A DNA stretch of 64,000 bases from Mesorhizobium ciceri biovar biserrulae WSM1271 (GCF_000185905.1 NC_014923.1:1883501-1947500), one strand, 5' to 3'. Shown: positions 36,567 through 46,275, counted from the stretch's first letter. Notes: a model not told the origin generated them from the letters alone. Numbers and translations: made by a program.

Positions 36567-37354
36567 AGTCGGGTAAGTTCTGGGCCTGGGTCGTCTTTGT
36601 TGTCGGGGCTGCCTATTTCTTTATTCCGTTGATGGCGACGGTCGAGTTCTCGCTGCGCATGCGGCGCGGCGTCCACTCCTTCGACGCCTATCAAGTCGTG
36701 CTGGGAGACGCGCGCTTCCAGTCAACTTTCCTCTTTTCAGTCATCGCTGCGCTCTGCACCATTATCCTGGGGGTGCTGATCGTGGTGCCGGCGGCATACT
36801 GGATCCGGCTGCGTCTGCCTCAGCTCAGGCCAATCGTCGAATTCATCACCCTTTTGCCGCTGGTCATTCCGGCAATCGTCATCGTCTTCGGCTATATCAG
36901 GATGTACGGCTCGAACTCGCCGCTGCCATTCTTGGCAAGCAATTGGGGTGCGAACGCGTTGCTTGTCATTGGCTATACGACGCTGTCTCTGCCTTACATG
37001 TATCGGGCCGTTGACACCGGTCTGCGCACCATCGATGTGCGTACGCTGACCGAAGCCGCGCAAATTCTGGGTGCGGGCTGGGGCACCATCATCACCCGCG
37101 TCATCCTGCCCAATGTGCTGATCGCGGTGTTGTCCGGCGCATTCCTGACTTTCGCCATCGTCATTGGCGAGTTCACAATGGCCAGCCTGCTCAGCCGTCC
37201 GGCTTTCGGCCCGTATCTGCAGAACATCGGCGCCAACCGTGCATACGAGCCCGCAGCCCTTGCAGTGATCGCCTTCGCCATCACCTGGGGCTGCATGTCG
37301 CTGATCCAGATCCTGTCCCGCTTCGCGCCGAAATCGGCGAACCGCCCAAATTGA
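36563..37354 (+). CDS. ABC transporter permease
   Basis: This 263-residue permease is the PotC/PhnV-like partner. It starts at the ATG at 36563 within the ATGA overlap, and has helix FWAWVVFVVGAAYFFIPLMA, then EAAQILGAGWGTIITRVILP as EAA loop, and VIGEFTMASLLSRPAFGPYL, which is typical of this permease class. It forms the channel with the preceding permease. The ATPase gene starts 16 nt downstream. Confidence 0.92.
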   Translation: MKSGKFWAWVVFVVGAAYFFIPLMATVEFSLRMRRGVHSFDAYQVVLGDARFQSTFLFSVIAALCTIILGVLIVVPAAYWIRLRLPQLRPIVEFITLLPLVIPAIVIVFGYIRMYGSNSPLPFLASNWGANALLVIGYTTLSLPYMYRAVDTGLRTIDVRTLTEAAQILGAGWGTIITRVILPNVLIAVLSGAFLTFAIVIGEFTMASLLSRPAFGPYLQNIGANRAYEPAALAVIAFAITWGCMSLIQILSRFAPKSANRPN

Positions 37355-37370
37355 TCGAGAGAACCACGCC

Positions 37371-38435
37371 ATGGCCGACCCATTCCTCTCCATCCAGCAC
37401 GTTCGAAAATCTTTCGGCGCCACCACGGTGGTGGAGGATTTCAATCTCGACGTAGAGCGCGGCGAATTCGTCTCCTTCCTCGGGCCATCCGGCTGCGGCA
37501 AGACGACGGTGTTGCGCATGGTTGCCGGTTTCGAGGAGCCGAGCGCGGGCACGATCGTCGTCAGCGGCAAGGACATTACGAGACTGAAGCCCAACCAGCG
37601 CAATGTCGGCATGGTGTTCCAGGCCTATGCGCTGTTCCCGAACCTGACCGTGGCGCAGAATATCGGCTTCGGCTTGAAGGTCGCCGGCATGCCGAGGGCG
37701 GACATCGATGCCCGCGTCGCCGAGATGCTCGGCATCATCAAGCTGCCGCAGATGGCGGATCGCTATCCCTACCAGCTCTCGGGCGGCCAGCAGCAGCGCA
37801 TCGCGCTAGCCCGCGCCATCGCGCCGAAGCCAAAGCTGCTGCTGCTCGACGAGCCGCTGTCGGCGCTCGACGCCAAGGTGCGCGTGTCGCTGCGCGAGGA
37901 AATCCGGTCGATCCAGAAGAAGCTCGGCATCACCACCATCTTCGTCACGCACGACCAGGAAGAGGCGCTGTCGATCTCGGACCGCATCGCCGTCATGTAT
38001 GGCGGCAAGGCCGAGCAGGTCGGCACGCCATTCGAGATCTACAACCGGCCGGCAACCAAGTTCGTCGCCAATTTCGTCGGCACGCTGAATGTGCTGGAAG
38101 GCACCGTCACCGATGCCGCCGCGGGCACGGTGCGGGTCAATTCCGAACAGGTCTCGCTCAAGGGCAAGCTCAACGGTTCCAAGTCGGGCGACACGCTGTC
38201 CCTGGCGCTGCGTCCGGAAGCCATCTCGCTTGGGCGCCAGCCCGGCCGCGACTCCAGCCTTTCCGGAGAAATCTCCGAAGTGCATTTCCTCGGATCGGTC
38301 ATCCGGGTTCGTGTCGGCATCGGCGGCAACACGGTCTCGCTCGACACGTTCAACAGCCCGGCAACGCCGCCCCCCGCAGTTGGTGAGAAGGCCGAGATCT
38401 CGTTTTCTTCGAGCGATATGCTCGTGCTGCACTAG
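37371..38435 (+). CDS. ABC transporter ATP-binding protein
   Basis: This 354-residue ATPase has Walker A GPSGCGKTTV, signature LSGGQQQRIALARAI, Walker B LLLLDEPLSALDA and the switch His in VFVTHDQEEA. The C-terminal part (about 270-354) is a TOBE domain (LRPEAISLGRQPG and FLGSVIRVRVGIGG). It belongs to the PotA-like group and energises the two permeases upstream. It is the last gene of the PHO-box operon. Confidence 0.95.
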   Translation: MADPFLSIQHVRKSFGATTVVEDFNLDVERGEFVSFLGPSGCGKTTVLRMVAGFEEPSAGTIVVSGKDITRLKPNQRNVGMVFQAYALFPNLTVAQNIGFGLKVAGMPRADIDARVAEMLGIIKLPQMADRYPYQLSGGQQQRIALARAIAPKPKLLLLDEPLSALDAKVRVSLREEIRSIQKKLGITTIFVTHDQEEALSISDRIAVMYGGKAEQVGTPFEIYNRPATKFVANFVGTLNVLEGTVTDAAAGTVRVNSEQVSLKGKLNGSKSGDTLSLALRPEAISLGRQPGRDSSLSGEISEVHFLGSVIRVRVGIGGNTVSLDTFNSPATPPPAVGEKAEISFSSSDMLVLH

Positions 38436-38697
38436 GCTGCTGCGCTTGTTTGGAATGAATGGCTGTATCCCGGTTAGCGAAGGGGCAAGGATGCTTCCGC
38501 CCGCGTGGCATGGGCTGCAGTGCAGGGAAGTCCGCGTTTAAGCGAGCCCCATATCAGATGATTTCAATGTCGGTGTGGACGGCGATTTGTCAGGAAGCAA
38601 TTCGAGGTATTTTCTGCCGGCTCGAGCTTGCCGGGCAATCAACAATTTCCAGCCGCTTTGCCGCTGCCAGAATCTCGCTTCCCGGCTATAAGAGGCC

Positions 38698-40248
38698 ATG
38701 GTTCTTTTCGAACTGACACTCGTTCTGCTGTTGATCGCCGTTGCGCTGACGGCGCTGTCGCGGCGCGTGCAGGTTCCTTATCCCTCTTTGCTGGCGCTGG
38801 CAGGGGTGGCCATCGCCTTCGTGCCTGGCGTGCCGACCATCGAGATCGACCCGGAACTGGCGCTTGCCCTGTTCATCGCGCCGGTACTGCTCGACGCCGC
38901 CTATGACACGTCGCTGCGCGATCTCAACCGCTACAAGGTGCCGCTTGTGCTGCTGGCGCTTGGTGCCGTCCTTTTCACGACAGCGACGGTGGCGCTGGCC
39001 GGCTGGGCGATGGCAGGTCTGCCGATTGCCGCGGCCATAGCGCTTGGCGCCATCGTGGCGCCGCCCGATGCGGTTGCGGCATCGGCCGTGCTTGGCCAGT
39101 TCAAGGTGCCGCATCGCATCACTGCCATTCTGCAAGGCGAGAGCCTGCTTAACGACGCCACCGCGCTGCTGATTTACCGAATGGCGATTTCTGCGGCAGC
39201 AGGCTCCATTCTGCTGAGCAGCGCCGTTCCGATGATCCTGCTGTCCACGCTCGGCAGTCTTGCGGCCGGCTATCTGCTTGGCCGGTTGTCTCTGATGACG
39301 CTGGGCCGGATCGAGGACCCGGCGAGCGGCACTGTGGTGCAATTTGCCGGCACGTTCGGGGTCTGGATCCTGGCCGACAGGATCGGACTGTCGGCCATCA
39401 TCACCATAGTCGTCTATGCCATGACGATCGCCCGCACCGCGCCGCGCCGCATGCCGGCCAGAAACCGCATCAGCTCTTATTCCGTCTGGGAAACGGCGGT
39501 CTTCGTGCTCAATGTTCTGGCTTTCGTGCTGATGGGCCTGCAGGCGCGTACGATCGTCGGCCGGCTTGCCGGGCAGGGGCAGACCGATGCATTCGTCCTG
39601 GCCGGGACAGTGCTCGCCATCGTCATCGTCTCACGCTTCGTCTGGGTTCTGGGGTGCGGCGCGATCATCAGGTGGTTTGACCGTTTCGGCGTGGCTGATC
39701 GTCAGCGTGACGCTCCGTCGTTTCGTGGCGGCGTGCTGATCGGCTGGTGCGGGATGCGCGGTTTGGTGACGCTTGCGGCGGCATTCGCCCTGCCGGCTGA
39801 ATTCCCGGCCCGCGACCCGATCGTGCTCGCTGCCTTCACGGTCGTCCTCGGCACGCTGGTGCTGCAAGGCATGAGCCTGAAGCCGCTGCTGCGCCTTTTG
39901 AATCTCAATCCTGACGAAACGGTCGACCGCGAGGTTGCGCAGGCGCGCGTTGTGGTCATGCAGGCGGCGCTCGACATATTGAGCGGCAAGACATCGGATG
40001 CTGCGGCCGCGGTGCGCGAGCAATATGCCGCTCAACGCAAGATCGCCAAAAACCCCGACGATGCCCAGGCGGCGACCGAATATGACCGCTTGCGTCTTTA
40101 TGCGATCAAGAGCCAGCGCGACGCGCTGGAGGAATTGCGCCGCAACGAGACGATTGGCGACGAAGCCTATCATCGCCTTGAGGAAGAGATCGACTGGACC
40201 GAACTGGCCGCGTCGCCACCCGGCCGGTTCCAGCCGCTGAATACTTGA
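38698..40248 (+). CDS. Cation/H+ antiporter (CPA1 family)
   Basis: This 516-residue protein has about 12 membrane helices and the CPA1 signatures ALGAIVAPPDAVAASAVLG and ILQGESLLNDATALLIYR, whose Asp residues form the ion-binding site. It exchanges Na+ or K+ for protons. A cytosolic tail of about 120 residues (EVAQARVVVMQAALDIL and RLYAIKSQRDALEELRR) is helical and likely regulatory. AGAGG lies 2 nt before the ATG at 38698, a tight spacing. The 262 bp upstream hold no gene that I can support. Confidence 0.9.
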   Translation: MVLFELTLVLLLIAVALTALSRRVQVPYPSLLALAGVAIAFVPGVPTIEIDPELALALFIAPVLLDAAYDTSLRDLNRYKVPLVLLALGAVLFTTATVALAGWAMAGLPIAAAIALGAIVAPPDAVAASAVLGQFKVPHRITAILQGESLLNDATALLIYRMAISAAAGSILLSSAVPMILLSTLGSLAAGYLLGRLSLMTLGRIEDPASGTVVQFAGTFGVWILADRIGLSAIITIVVYAMTIARTAPRRMPARNRISSYSVWETAVFVLNVLAFVLMGLQARTIVGRLAGQGQTDAFVLAGTVLAIVIVSRFVWVLGCGAIIRWFDRFGVADRQRDAPSFRGGVLIGWCGMRGLVTLAAAFALPAEFPARDPIVLAAFTVVLGTLVLQGMSLKPLLRLLNLNPDETVDREVAQARVVVMQAALDILSGKTSDAAAAVREQYAAQRKIAKNPDDAQAATEYDRLRLYAIKSQRDALEELRRNETIGDEAYHRLEEEIDWTELAASPPGRFQPLNT

Positions 40249-40414
40249 GGCATCGCACGCCGTTTTCCGGCGCACGGAAGATACCGAAGTGCTTCGGGAT
40301 CGGTGCATGATCCCGGTCAGGGGCAAGGCTGGTCCAAGCCACGTCCATTCTCCTGCACATTGCAACCGTGGCATCGAACCGCTACTGCCAACACGAAATT
40401 GAGCCGGATAAGCA

Positions 40415-41317
40415 ATGAAGCTGGTCAGCTACAACATCCAGTACGGGTTCGGCGGCGACGGGTGCTACGATCTTTCGCGCGCCGCGCGCATCGTTGCCGG
40501 CGCCGACGTCATTGCACTGCAGGAAGTCGAGCGTCACTGGCAGCGCAGCAATTTCGACGATCAGCCGGAACTGCTTTCCAGCCTGCTGCCCGACTATCAC
40601 TGGGTCTATGGCCCGGCCTTCGACATGGACGCCAGCGAGCGGCATGACGGCCGCCTGGTCAACCGGCGCCGCCAGTTCGGCACCATGGTGCTGTCGAAAC
40701 TGCCGATCGTCTGGTCGCGGCTGCATGCGCTGCCGATGCGCCGCACGCTGCGGCCGCTCAACACCCGCAATGCAGCACTTGAATGCATGATCCGCACGCC
40801 GGCAGGGCCGGTGCGGGTGTTGTCGCTGCATCTCGCCCATATCGCGGCCGAGGAGCGGCTGGAGCAGATCGACTATCTCCTGGCCGAGCATCGCCGGGCA
40901 CCGTCCGACGGCGGGCCGTGGAGCGGCGTCGACGACGAGCCCACGCGCAACTGGACCAGCGGCGAAGCGGAGCCGGAAAACCCGCTGGCGGCGATCTGGA
41001 TGGGCGATTTCAACATGGAGCCGGGCAGCGCCGAATATCGCCGCATCGTCGGCAGCACGCCCTACCATCGGGGTGCCGCCTATCACAGCGGTTTCGTCGA
41101 TGCCGCCGCTGTTGCCGGGGAGCCGGTTCCGGACTTCCACACCCATGTGAAGACCATCGACGGCAGACTGGCAAAGCGCCGGCTCGACCATTGCTTCGTC
41201 GGCGGCATGTTCGCCGGGCGGGTGCGTTCGATCCGTGCCGATATTGACGAGGTTGCGTCGGATCATTTTCCGTTGCGGGTCGACATCGACCTGGAAACGC
41301 CCGGCATTGCCACATGA
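40415..41317 (+). CDS. Endonuclease/exonuclease/phosphatase (EEP) family hydrolase
   Basis: This 300-residue protein has the EEP metal-hydrolase motifs in order: VSYNIQYGFGGDG (Asn), VIALQEVERHW (metal Glu), AIWMGDFNMEPGS (Asp and Asn), RRLDHCFVGG (Asp) and ASDHFPLRVDI (catalytic His). Members cleave phosphodiesters in nucleic acids, phospholipids or sugar phosphates. No signal peptide is visible, so it acts in the cytosol. Its substrate is unknown. It overlaps the EamA gene downstream by 4 nt (ATGA). Confidence 0.9.
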   Translation: MKLVSYNIQYGFGGDGCYDLSRAARIVAGADVIALQEVERHWQRSNFDDQPELLSSLLPDYHWVYGPAFDMDASERHDGRLVNRRRQFGTMVLSKLPIVWSRLHALPMRRTLRPLNTRNAALECMIRTPAGPVRVLSLHLAHIAAEERLEQIDYLLAEHRRAPSDGGPWSGVDDEPTRNWTSGEAEPENPLAAIWMGDFNMEPGSAEYRRIVGSTPYHRGAAYHSGFVDAAAVAGEPVPDFHTHVKTIDGRLAKRRLDHCFVGGMFAGRVRSIRADIDEVASDHFPLRVDIDLETPGIAT

Positions 41318-42159
41318 CGCTTTTCGTCTTTTTCGCAGTGCTTGCCGCCGCCGCCATGCACGCGATCTGGAACGCGCTGGTCAAGGTCCATCTCGACCGC
41401 TTCCTGTCGATCACGCTGATGACGCTCGGCATGGGCGCGGCGGCACTCGTGGTGCTGCCTTTCGTCGAAGTGCCGAAGGCGGAAGTGTGGCCTTACATCA
41501 TCGCCTCCGTCATTTTCCACATGGGCTACCGGACCTTCCTGATCGGCGCGTACAAGGCGGGCGATTTCGCCCAGACCTATCCGCTGGCGCGGGGCACCGC
41601 ACCTCTGCTCTCGGCCTTTGGCGGCATGTTCGTCGTTGCCGAGATTCCCGGCCCGTTCGCCATGCTCGGCATCTTCCTGTTGTCGGCCGGCACGCTGGTG
41701 ATGTCGTTTCGTGGCGGCGCACATCTGGAAAAACTCAATCTGCGCGCGGTTGGCTTCGCACTGGGCACTTCCATCTTCATTGCCAGTTACACGCTGTCCG
41801 ACGGCAGCGGCGCACGGCTGGCGGCAACCGCGCAGAGCTATGCAGCCTGGCTGTTCATCTGCGATGCTTTTGGCGCCTTGGTGCTGTGCCTCATCTTCCG
41901 CGGGCCGAAGGCGCTGCCGGTGTTGGCGCGCGACTGGAAGGCAGGGCTGTTCACGGGCGTGCTCAGCGGCGCCGCCTACTGGATCGTCATGTGGGCGATG
42001 ACCAAGGCGCCGATCGCGTCCGTGGCCTCGCTGCGCGAAACCTCGATCCTATTTGCCATGATGATCTCGGTCTTCGCTCTCGGCGAAAAAATGACCGGCT
42101 GGCGCGGTGCCGCCGCGCTCAGCATCGTCGCCGGTGTCGTTGCGCTCAGGCTCGGCTGA
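41314..42159 (+). CDS. EamA/DMT family transporter
   Basis: This 281-residue membrane protein has about ten helices in two EamA repeats, each of about 140 residues (MHAIWNALVKVHLDRFLS begins the first; WLFICDAFGALVLCLI starts the second half). The segment AQTYPLARGTAPLLSAFGG is typical of this DMT group, as is LRETSILFAMMISVFALGEK near the end. Substrates of such carriers range from amino acids to sugars; none can be named here. Translational coupling to the EEP hydrolase gene suggests a linked role. Confidence 0.9.
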   Translation: MTLFVFFAVLAAAAMHAIWNALVKVHLDRFLSITLMTLGMGAAALVVLPFVEVPKAEVWPYIIASVIFHMGYRTFLIGAYKAGDFAQTYPLARGTAPLLSAFGGMFVVAEIPGPFAMLGIFLLSAGTLVMSFRGGAHLEKLNLRAVGFALGTSIFIASYTLSDGSGARLAATAQSYAAWLFICDAFGALVLCLIFRGPKALPVLARDWKAGLFTGVLSGAAYWIVMWAMTKAPIASVASLRETSILFAMMISVFALGEKMTGWRGAAALSIVAGVVALRLG

Positions 42160-42167
42160 TTTCGACC

Positions 42168-43385
42168 CTAGTTGAGTACGGTCATCAGCTGGCCACGTCG
42201 TTCCGGACTGAAACGGATGACGACGATGATGCAGATGGCGACCACGCCTGCGAACAGCGCCAGGGCATAGCCATAGCTGCCTCCGGCGCTTTCCGCGATT
42301 CCTGCCTGATAGGGGCCGCCATAGGACGCGGCGAGATTGCCCGCCTGATAGATAAAGCCGGGCAAGGTCGCCCGCACCGCTCCGGGCGAAAGCTCGTTGA
42401 GGTGCACGGGGATGACGCCCCAGGCGCCCTGGACCGCGACCTGCATGACGAAGGCGCCGATGGCGAGCATGAACGGCGTGGTCGAGTAGGCCCATAGCGG
42501 GATCGATGGCAAGGCGATCAGGCAGGCCAGCGTGATGGCGTTGACGCGGCCGATCTTTTCGGACAGCGCGCCGAACGCCAGGCCGCCGACGATGGCGCCG
42601 ATATTGGCGACGATGGTGATCCAGCTCACCGTATGCGGATCGAAGCCGTGCTGCTTCTTCAGGAAGGTCGGGTAGAGGTCCTGCGTGCCATGACTGAAGA
42701 AATTGAAGAACATCATCAGCACGACGGCATAGAGCGCGACACCCCAGTGTTTCTGCAGGGTTTCCCACATGCCCGGTCGAGCCGTCTTCTGCGCTTCGAC
42801 GAAGGCCGGCGATTCCGGCACATGCGAGCGGATGAAGAGCACAATCAGCGCCGGCACGAAGCTGAGCAGGAACATGGCGCGCCAGCCGATCGTGTAGCCG
42901 CCGATCGTCTGCTGATAGAGCAGGCCATAGACCACCGCCGCCAGCAGATAGCCGGCCGGATAGCCGCATTGCAGGATGCCGGAGACCATGCCGCGTGCGC
43001 TCGGCGGAATGGATTCCATGGCCAGCGAACTGCCAAGCCCCCATTCGCCGCCCATGGCGATGCCGAACAGCGCACGCAGGGCGAGGAAGATGCCGAGATT
43101 GGGCGAGAAGGCGGCCAGCGCGCCGATCACCGAATAGCTCACGATGTTGAGCATGAGGATCGGCTTGCGCCCGTATTTGTCGGCAAGCATGCCGAAGAAG
43201 AACGCGCCGATGAAGCGTGTGGCCAAGGTCAGGAACAGCGCCTTGGAGACCGCGGGCACGTCGGCGTGGAATTCGGTCGCGATATCGGTGAGCAGGAATG
43301 TCAGAAGGAAGAAATCGAAAGCATCGAGCGTCCAGCCCAGGAACGAGGCGAGGACGGTCTTCTTCTGCTGCGAATTAAGGGGCAA
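42168..43385 (-). CDS. MFS transporter (metabolite:H+ symporter type)
   Basis: This transporter of about 405 residues has 12 helices, with the MFS signature ADKYGRKPILMLNI between helices 2 and 3 and FGIAMGGEWGLGSSLAMESI, which is typical of organic acid/aromatic acid symporters. Another MFS loop is SEKIGRVNAITLACL. I place the start at the TTG at 43385: a strong AGGAGGA lies 7 nt upstream. The ATG pair at 43403-43406 has no ribosome-binding site and would turn that Shine-Dalgarno into coding sequence (VEEED). It stands alone, convergent with the EamA gene. Confidence 0.85.
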   Translation of the reverse strand: MPLNSQQKKTVLASFLGWTLDAFDFFLLTFLLTDIATEFHADVPAVSKALFLTLATRFIGAFFFGMLADKYGRKPILMLNIVSYSVIGALAAFSPNLGIFLALRALFGIAMGGEWGLGSSLAMESIPPSARGMVSGILQCGYPAGYLLAAVVYGLLYQQTIGGYTIGWRAMFLLSFVPALIVLFIRSHVPESPAFVEAQKTARPGMWETLQKHWGVALYAVVLMMFFNFFSHGTQDLYPTFLKKQHGFDPHTVSWITIVANIGAIVGGLAFGALSEKIGRVNAITLACLIALPSIPLWAYSTTPFMLAIGAFVMQVAVQGAWGVIPVHLNELSPGAVRATLPGFIYQAGNLAASYGGPYQAGIAESAGGSYGYALALFAGVVAICIIVVIRFSPERRGQLMTVLN

Positions 43386-43549
43386 ATCTTCCTCCTCCAC
43401 CATCATCGATGTGAGGAATTATCAGCCAGTTCAGGGAAGACCGGTGGTCACTTTTTCGCGCGGCTCATTTGATCGAACGCCCGCTGAGGTGCAATGAGGA
43501 GCGACCGGTGCCATCTGTCGATGAACTCGATCGTGGCTTGATGGTGAGT

Positions 43550-43858
43550 CTAGATTTCGAGATCAAACACCATCAGCCCGTCCGTGCCGCCTTCCAGGGC
43601 AGCGACCAGGCGTGCGCCGGCGCGCTGGTGCGCTTCATGCACAAGATAGGCATCGCGCGCGGCAGCATCGCGGAAGTCGATGGTGAAGCCATGGGTGAAG
43701 CCGCGTGCGAACGGCTCCGGGCTGACATTGGCGCTGAATTTTACGGCGTCCATGCCGTCGATCAGCTGTCGCAGCGCCTCGAGATCGGCATGGACCGCCG
43801 TGCGCTCGGTAGCGGCGACGTCATTGCGAAATCTAGCGAAAACACAGTGCCTGATCAT
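43550..43858 (-). CDS. Dabb (stress-responsive A/B barrel) domain protein
   Basis: This 102-residue protein fits the dimeric alpha/beta barrel family: MIRHCVFARFRNDVAATE start, LRQLIDGMDAVKFSANVSPE, and FTHGFTIDFRDAAARDAYLV with the conserved His-Gly-Phe, ending in a hydrophobic strand. Dabb proteins include small cyclases and stress proteins; function here is unknown. GAGGAG lies 6 nt upstream of the ATG. It is 17 nt after the GMC gene and is the last gene of the catabolic operon. Confidence 0.85.
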   Translation of the reverse strand: MIRHCVFARFRNDVAATERTAVHADLEALRQLIDGMDAVKFSANVSPEPFARGFTHGFTIDFRDAAARDAYLVHEAHQRAGARLVAALEGGTDGLMVFDLEI

Positions 43859-43875
43859 GTCTTGCTCCTCAGCGG

Positions 43876-45504
43876 CTAAGCAGCCCGGTTTCCGGAAAAC
43901 ACCGCCGGCGGCAGCGGCTCGCGGCCGAGGACCAGATCGGCTCCTTTTTCACCGACCATTATTGTCGGCGCATTGGTGTTGGATGAAGGCACGCGCGGCA
44001 TCACCGAGGCGTCGCAAACGCGCAGGCCCTCGATGCCGCGCAACCGCAGATCCGGTGTCACCACGGCCATGTCGTCATGGCCCATGCGGCAGGTGCCAAC
44101 CGGGTGATGGTCGGTTTTGGAGGTGCGGCAGGCATAGTCGAACAGCTCGTCGTCGCTGGCGAGCGACGGCCCGGGCAGCACTTCGCGCAGCACGTAAGGG
44201 GCAAGCGCCCTCTGTCGCATGATCTGGCGCGCCAGTCGCAGCCCCTTGATCGACATGGCGCGGTCATAGGGATCGGACCAGTAGTTCGGATCGATCAGCG
44301 GGTGGTCGGACGGGTCGGCACTCTTCAGCCGCACCGTGCCGCGTGAGCGCGGCCGCAGGAAGGCCGAGTTCAGGGTGACACCTGGATTGTTCAGCTTCTC
44401 GACGCCGGCCTCGATGCCGGATCCCAAGCCGAGATGGAACTGAATGTCGGGCGAGGCGGCGGTCGGGTCGGCGTACCAGAAGCCGCCGGTCTCGAACAGG
44501 CTGGAGGCCACCGGGCCTTTCTTCAGCAGCAGATATTGCAGACCGGCCCAGGCCGTGCGGTGCAGCTTGGCGTAGTTGTCATAGGTGTGATCGCCGGTGC
44601 ATTCGGCGATGACGAACAAATCGAGATGGTCCTGCATGTTGGAGCCGACGCCGGGCAGGTCATGCACCGGCGTGACGCCGACCGACTTCAGATGGTCTGC
44701 GGGGCCGATCCCCGACTGCATCAGGAGTTTCGGCGAGCCGATGGCGCCGGACGAGACGATCACCTCGCGTTCGGCGCGCAGGATTTTCTTCTCGCCGCCC
44801 GGCCTGTCGACCACCTCGACGCCGATAGCGCGACCGTTCTCGACGACGATGCGCGTCACCAGCACATCGGTTCGGACGGTCAGATTCTTGCGGGTGCGGA
44901 TCGGCTTCAAATAGGCGACTGAAGCGGACGAGCGCCGGGCATCCTTCTGGGTCAACTGGTAGTAGCCGACGCCTTCCTGGGCAGCGCCGTTGAAGTCCGG
45001 GTTGAAGGGGATGCCCATCTCCTGGCCGGCACGGAAATAGGCCTCGCAGATAGGCAGCGGCGAAATCGGGTTGGACACGCCGAGCGGGCCCTGGTCGCCA
45101 TGAAAGTCGTTGGCGTAGCGCTGGTTGTTTTCGGCGCGCTTGAAATAGGGCAGCACGTCGCGGTAGCCCCAGCCGGCGAGGCCTTCTTCCTTCTCCCAGG
45201 CGTCGTAGTCGCGGGCATTGCCGCGCGTGTAGATCTGCGCGTTGATGGACGAGCCGCCGCCGACGACCTTGGCCTGCGTGTACCAGAAGACGCGGTCCTT
45301 CATGTGCTTTTGCGGCACGGTCGACCAACCCCAGGAAGCAATGCCTTTGGTCATCTTGGCGAAGCCCGCCGGCATGTGGATGTAGGGGTGCCAGTCCTTG
45401 CCGCCGGCTTCCAGCAGCAGGACCGAATTGCTGGGATCTTCGCTCAGCCGGTTGGCCATAACGCAGCCGGCAGGACCGGCGCCCACGATGATATAGTCAG
45501 TCAT
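43876..45504 (-). CDS. GMC family oxidoreductase (choline dehydrogenase-like)
   Basis: This 542-residue flavoprotein has the FAD motif DYIIVGAGPAGCVMANRL at the N-terminus, the GMC signature around VVGGGSSINAQIYTRGN, the second signature VIVSSGAIGSPKLLMQSG, and the C-terminal catalytic region TDHHPVGTCRMG with NTNAPTIMVGEK. It oxidises a primary alcohol to an aldehyde; BetA-like enzymes use choline but the specificity is unknown. The ATG at 45504 is chosen with GGA 7 nt upstream; an ATG at 45516 directly after the SDR stop is also possible. Confidence 0.92.
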   Translation of the reverse strand: MTDYIIVGAGPAGCVMANRLSEDPSNSVLLLEAGGKDWHPYIHMPAGFAKMTKGIASWGWSTVPQKHMKDRVFWYTQAKVVGGGSSINAQIYTRGNARDYDAWEKEEGLAGWGYRDVLPYFKRAENNQRYANDFHGDQGPLGVSNPISPLPICEAYFRAGQEMGIPFNPDFNGAAQEGVGYYQLTQKDARRSSASVAYLKPIRTRKNLTVRTDVLVTRIVVENGRAIGVEVVDRPGGEKKILRAEREVIVSSGAIGSPKLLMQSGIGPADHLKSVGVTPVHDLPGVGSNMQDHLDLFVIAECTGDHTYDNYAKLHRTAWAGLQYLLLKKGPVASSLFETGGFWYADPTAASPDIQFHLGLGSGIEAGVEKLNNPGVTLNSAFLRPRSRGTVRLKSADPSDHPLIDPNYWSDPYDRAMSIKGLRLARQIMRQRALAPYVLREVLPGPSLASDDELFDYACRTSKTDHHPVGTCRMGHDDMAVVTPDLRLRGIEGLRVCDASVMPRVPSSNTNAPTIMVGEKGADLVLGREPLPPAVFSGNRAA

Positions 45505-45516
45505 TTCCTGATCCAT

Positions 45517-46275
45517 TCATAGCCGTGGCACCGAGAGCGCGCCGTCGACATTGATGATCGAGCCGGTCGAAAAGCCGAGCTTGCCGCCGGCGAGCGTCGC
45601 CACCACCGCGCCGATGTCCGATGCTTCGCCCCAGCGTTTGGCCGGAACCAGGCCGCCGTCGATAAGGGCGTCATATTTGGCGGTCACGCCTGAGGTCATG
45701 TCGGTGCGGATGATGCCGGGCCGGACTTCGAAGACGCCGATGTTTTCAGGCGCAAGCCGCAACGCCAGGTTCTTCACCCACATCGAAAGCCCGGCCTTCG
45801 AGATGCAGTAGTCCGGCCGTTCCGGCGACGCCATTTCAGCACTGACCGAGGTGATGGTGATGATCGATCTCTGATCGCCTGGCGCAGCCAGCATCGCCTT
45901 GGCGACAGCCTGGCTGAGGAAGACGGTGCCGCGCAGGTTGATGCCCAGCGTGCGGTCGAAATTCTCCGGCTTGAGGTCCAAGAGGTCACCGCGCACCACG
46001 GCGCCGACGCCGGCATTGTTGACCAGGCAGTCGATGCGGCCGAAGGCGCGCATCGCGGCATCGACAAGTGCTGTATGGGTGTCGAGGTCCGCGATGTCGC
46101 ACCTGACATAGGCGAATTTTGCGCCACGCTTGGCGATGTCGGGGGCAAGTCCGTCAGCGGCTGTTTCGGCAAGGTCGGCGACCAGAATATCGAAGCCGGC
46201 ATCCGCCAGTGCCTGGGCGCAGGCGAGGCCGATGCCGCGCGCGCCGCCGGTGACGATGGCGGCGGGGCGGGTCAT
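45517..46275 (-). CDS. Short-chain dehydrogenase/reductase
   Basis: This 252-residue classical SDR has TGGARGIGLACAQAL near residue 9, VNNAGVGAVV, catalytic Ser in TITSVSAE, and DYCISKAGL (Tyr-x-x-x-Lys). It is NAD(P)-dependent and annotated in many genomes as a 3-ketoacyl-ACP reductase-like protein; here the context is carbon catabolism. It overlaps the upstream GMC gene by 4 nt (ATGA) and abuts the downstream one, so all three enzymes should be co-translated. The likely job is oxidation of a secondary alcohol. Confidence 0.88.
   Translation of the reverse strand: MTRPAAIVTGGARGIGLACAQALADAGFDILVADLAETAADGLAPDIAKRGAKFAYVRCDIADLDTHTALVDAAMRAFGRIDCLVNNAGVGAVVRGDLLDLKPENFDRTLGINLRGTVFLSQAVAKAMLAAPGDQRSIITITSVSAEMASPERPDYCISKAGLSMWVKNLALRLAPENIGVFEVRPGIIRTDMTSGVTAKYDALIDGGLVPAKRWGEASDIGAVVATLAGGKLGFSTGSIINVDGALSVPRL

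Noticed and set aside
38436..38697. An 85-codon plus-strand frame between the ABC ATPase and antiporter genes
   Set aside because: It has no ribosome-binding site and no family features, and overlaps the antiporter promoter; probably noncoding.
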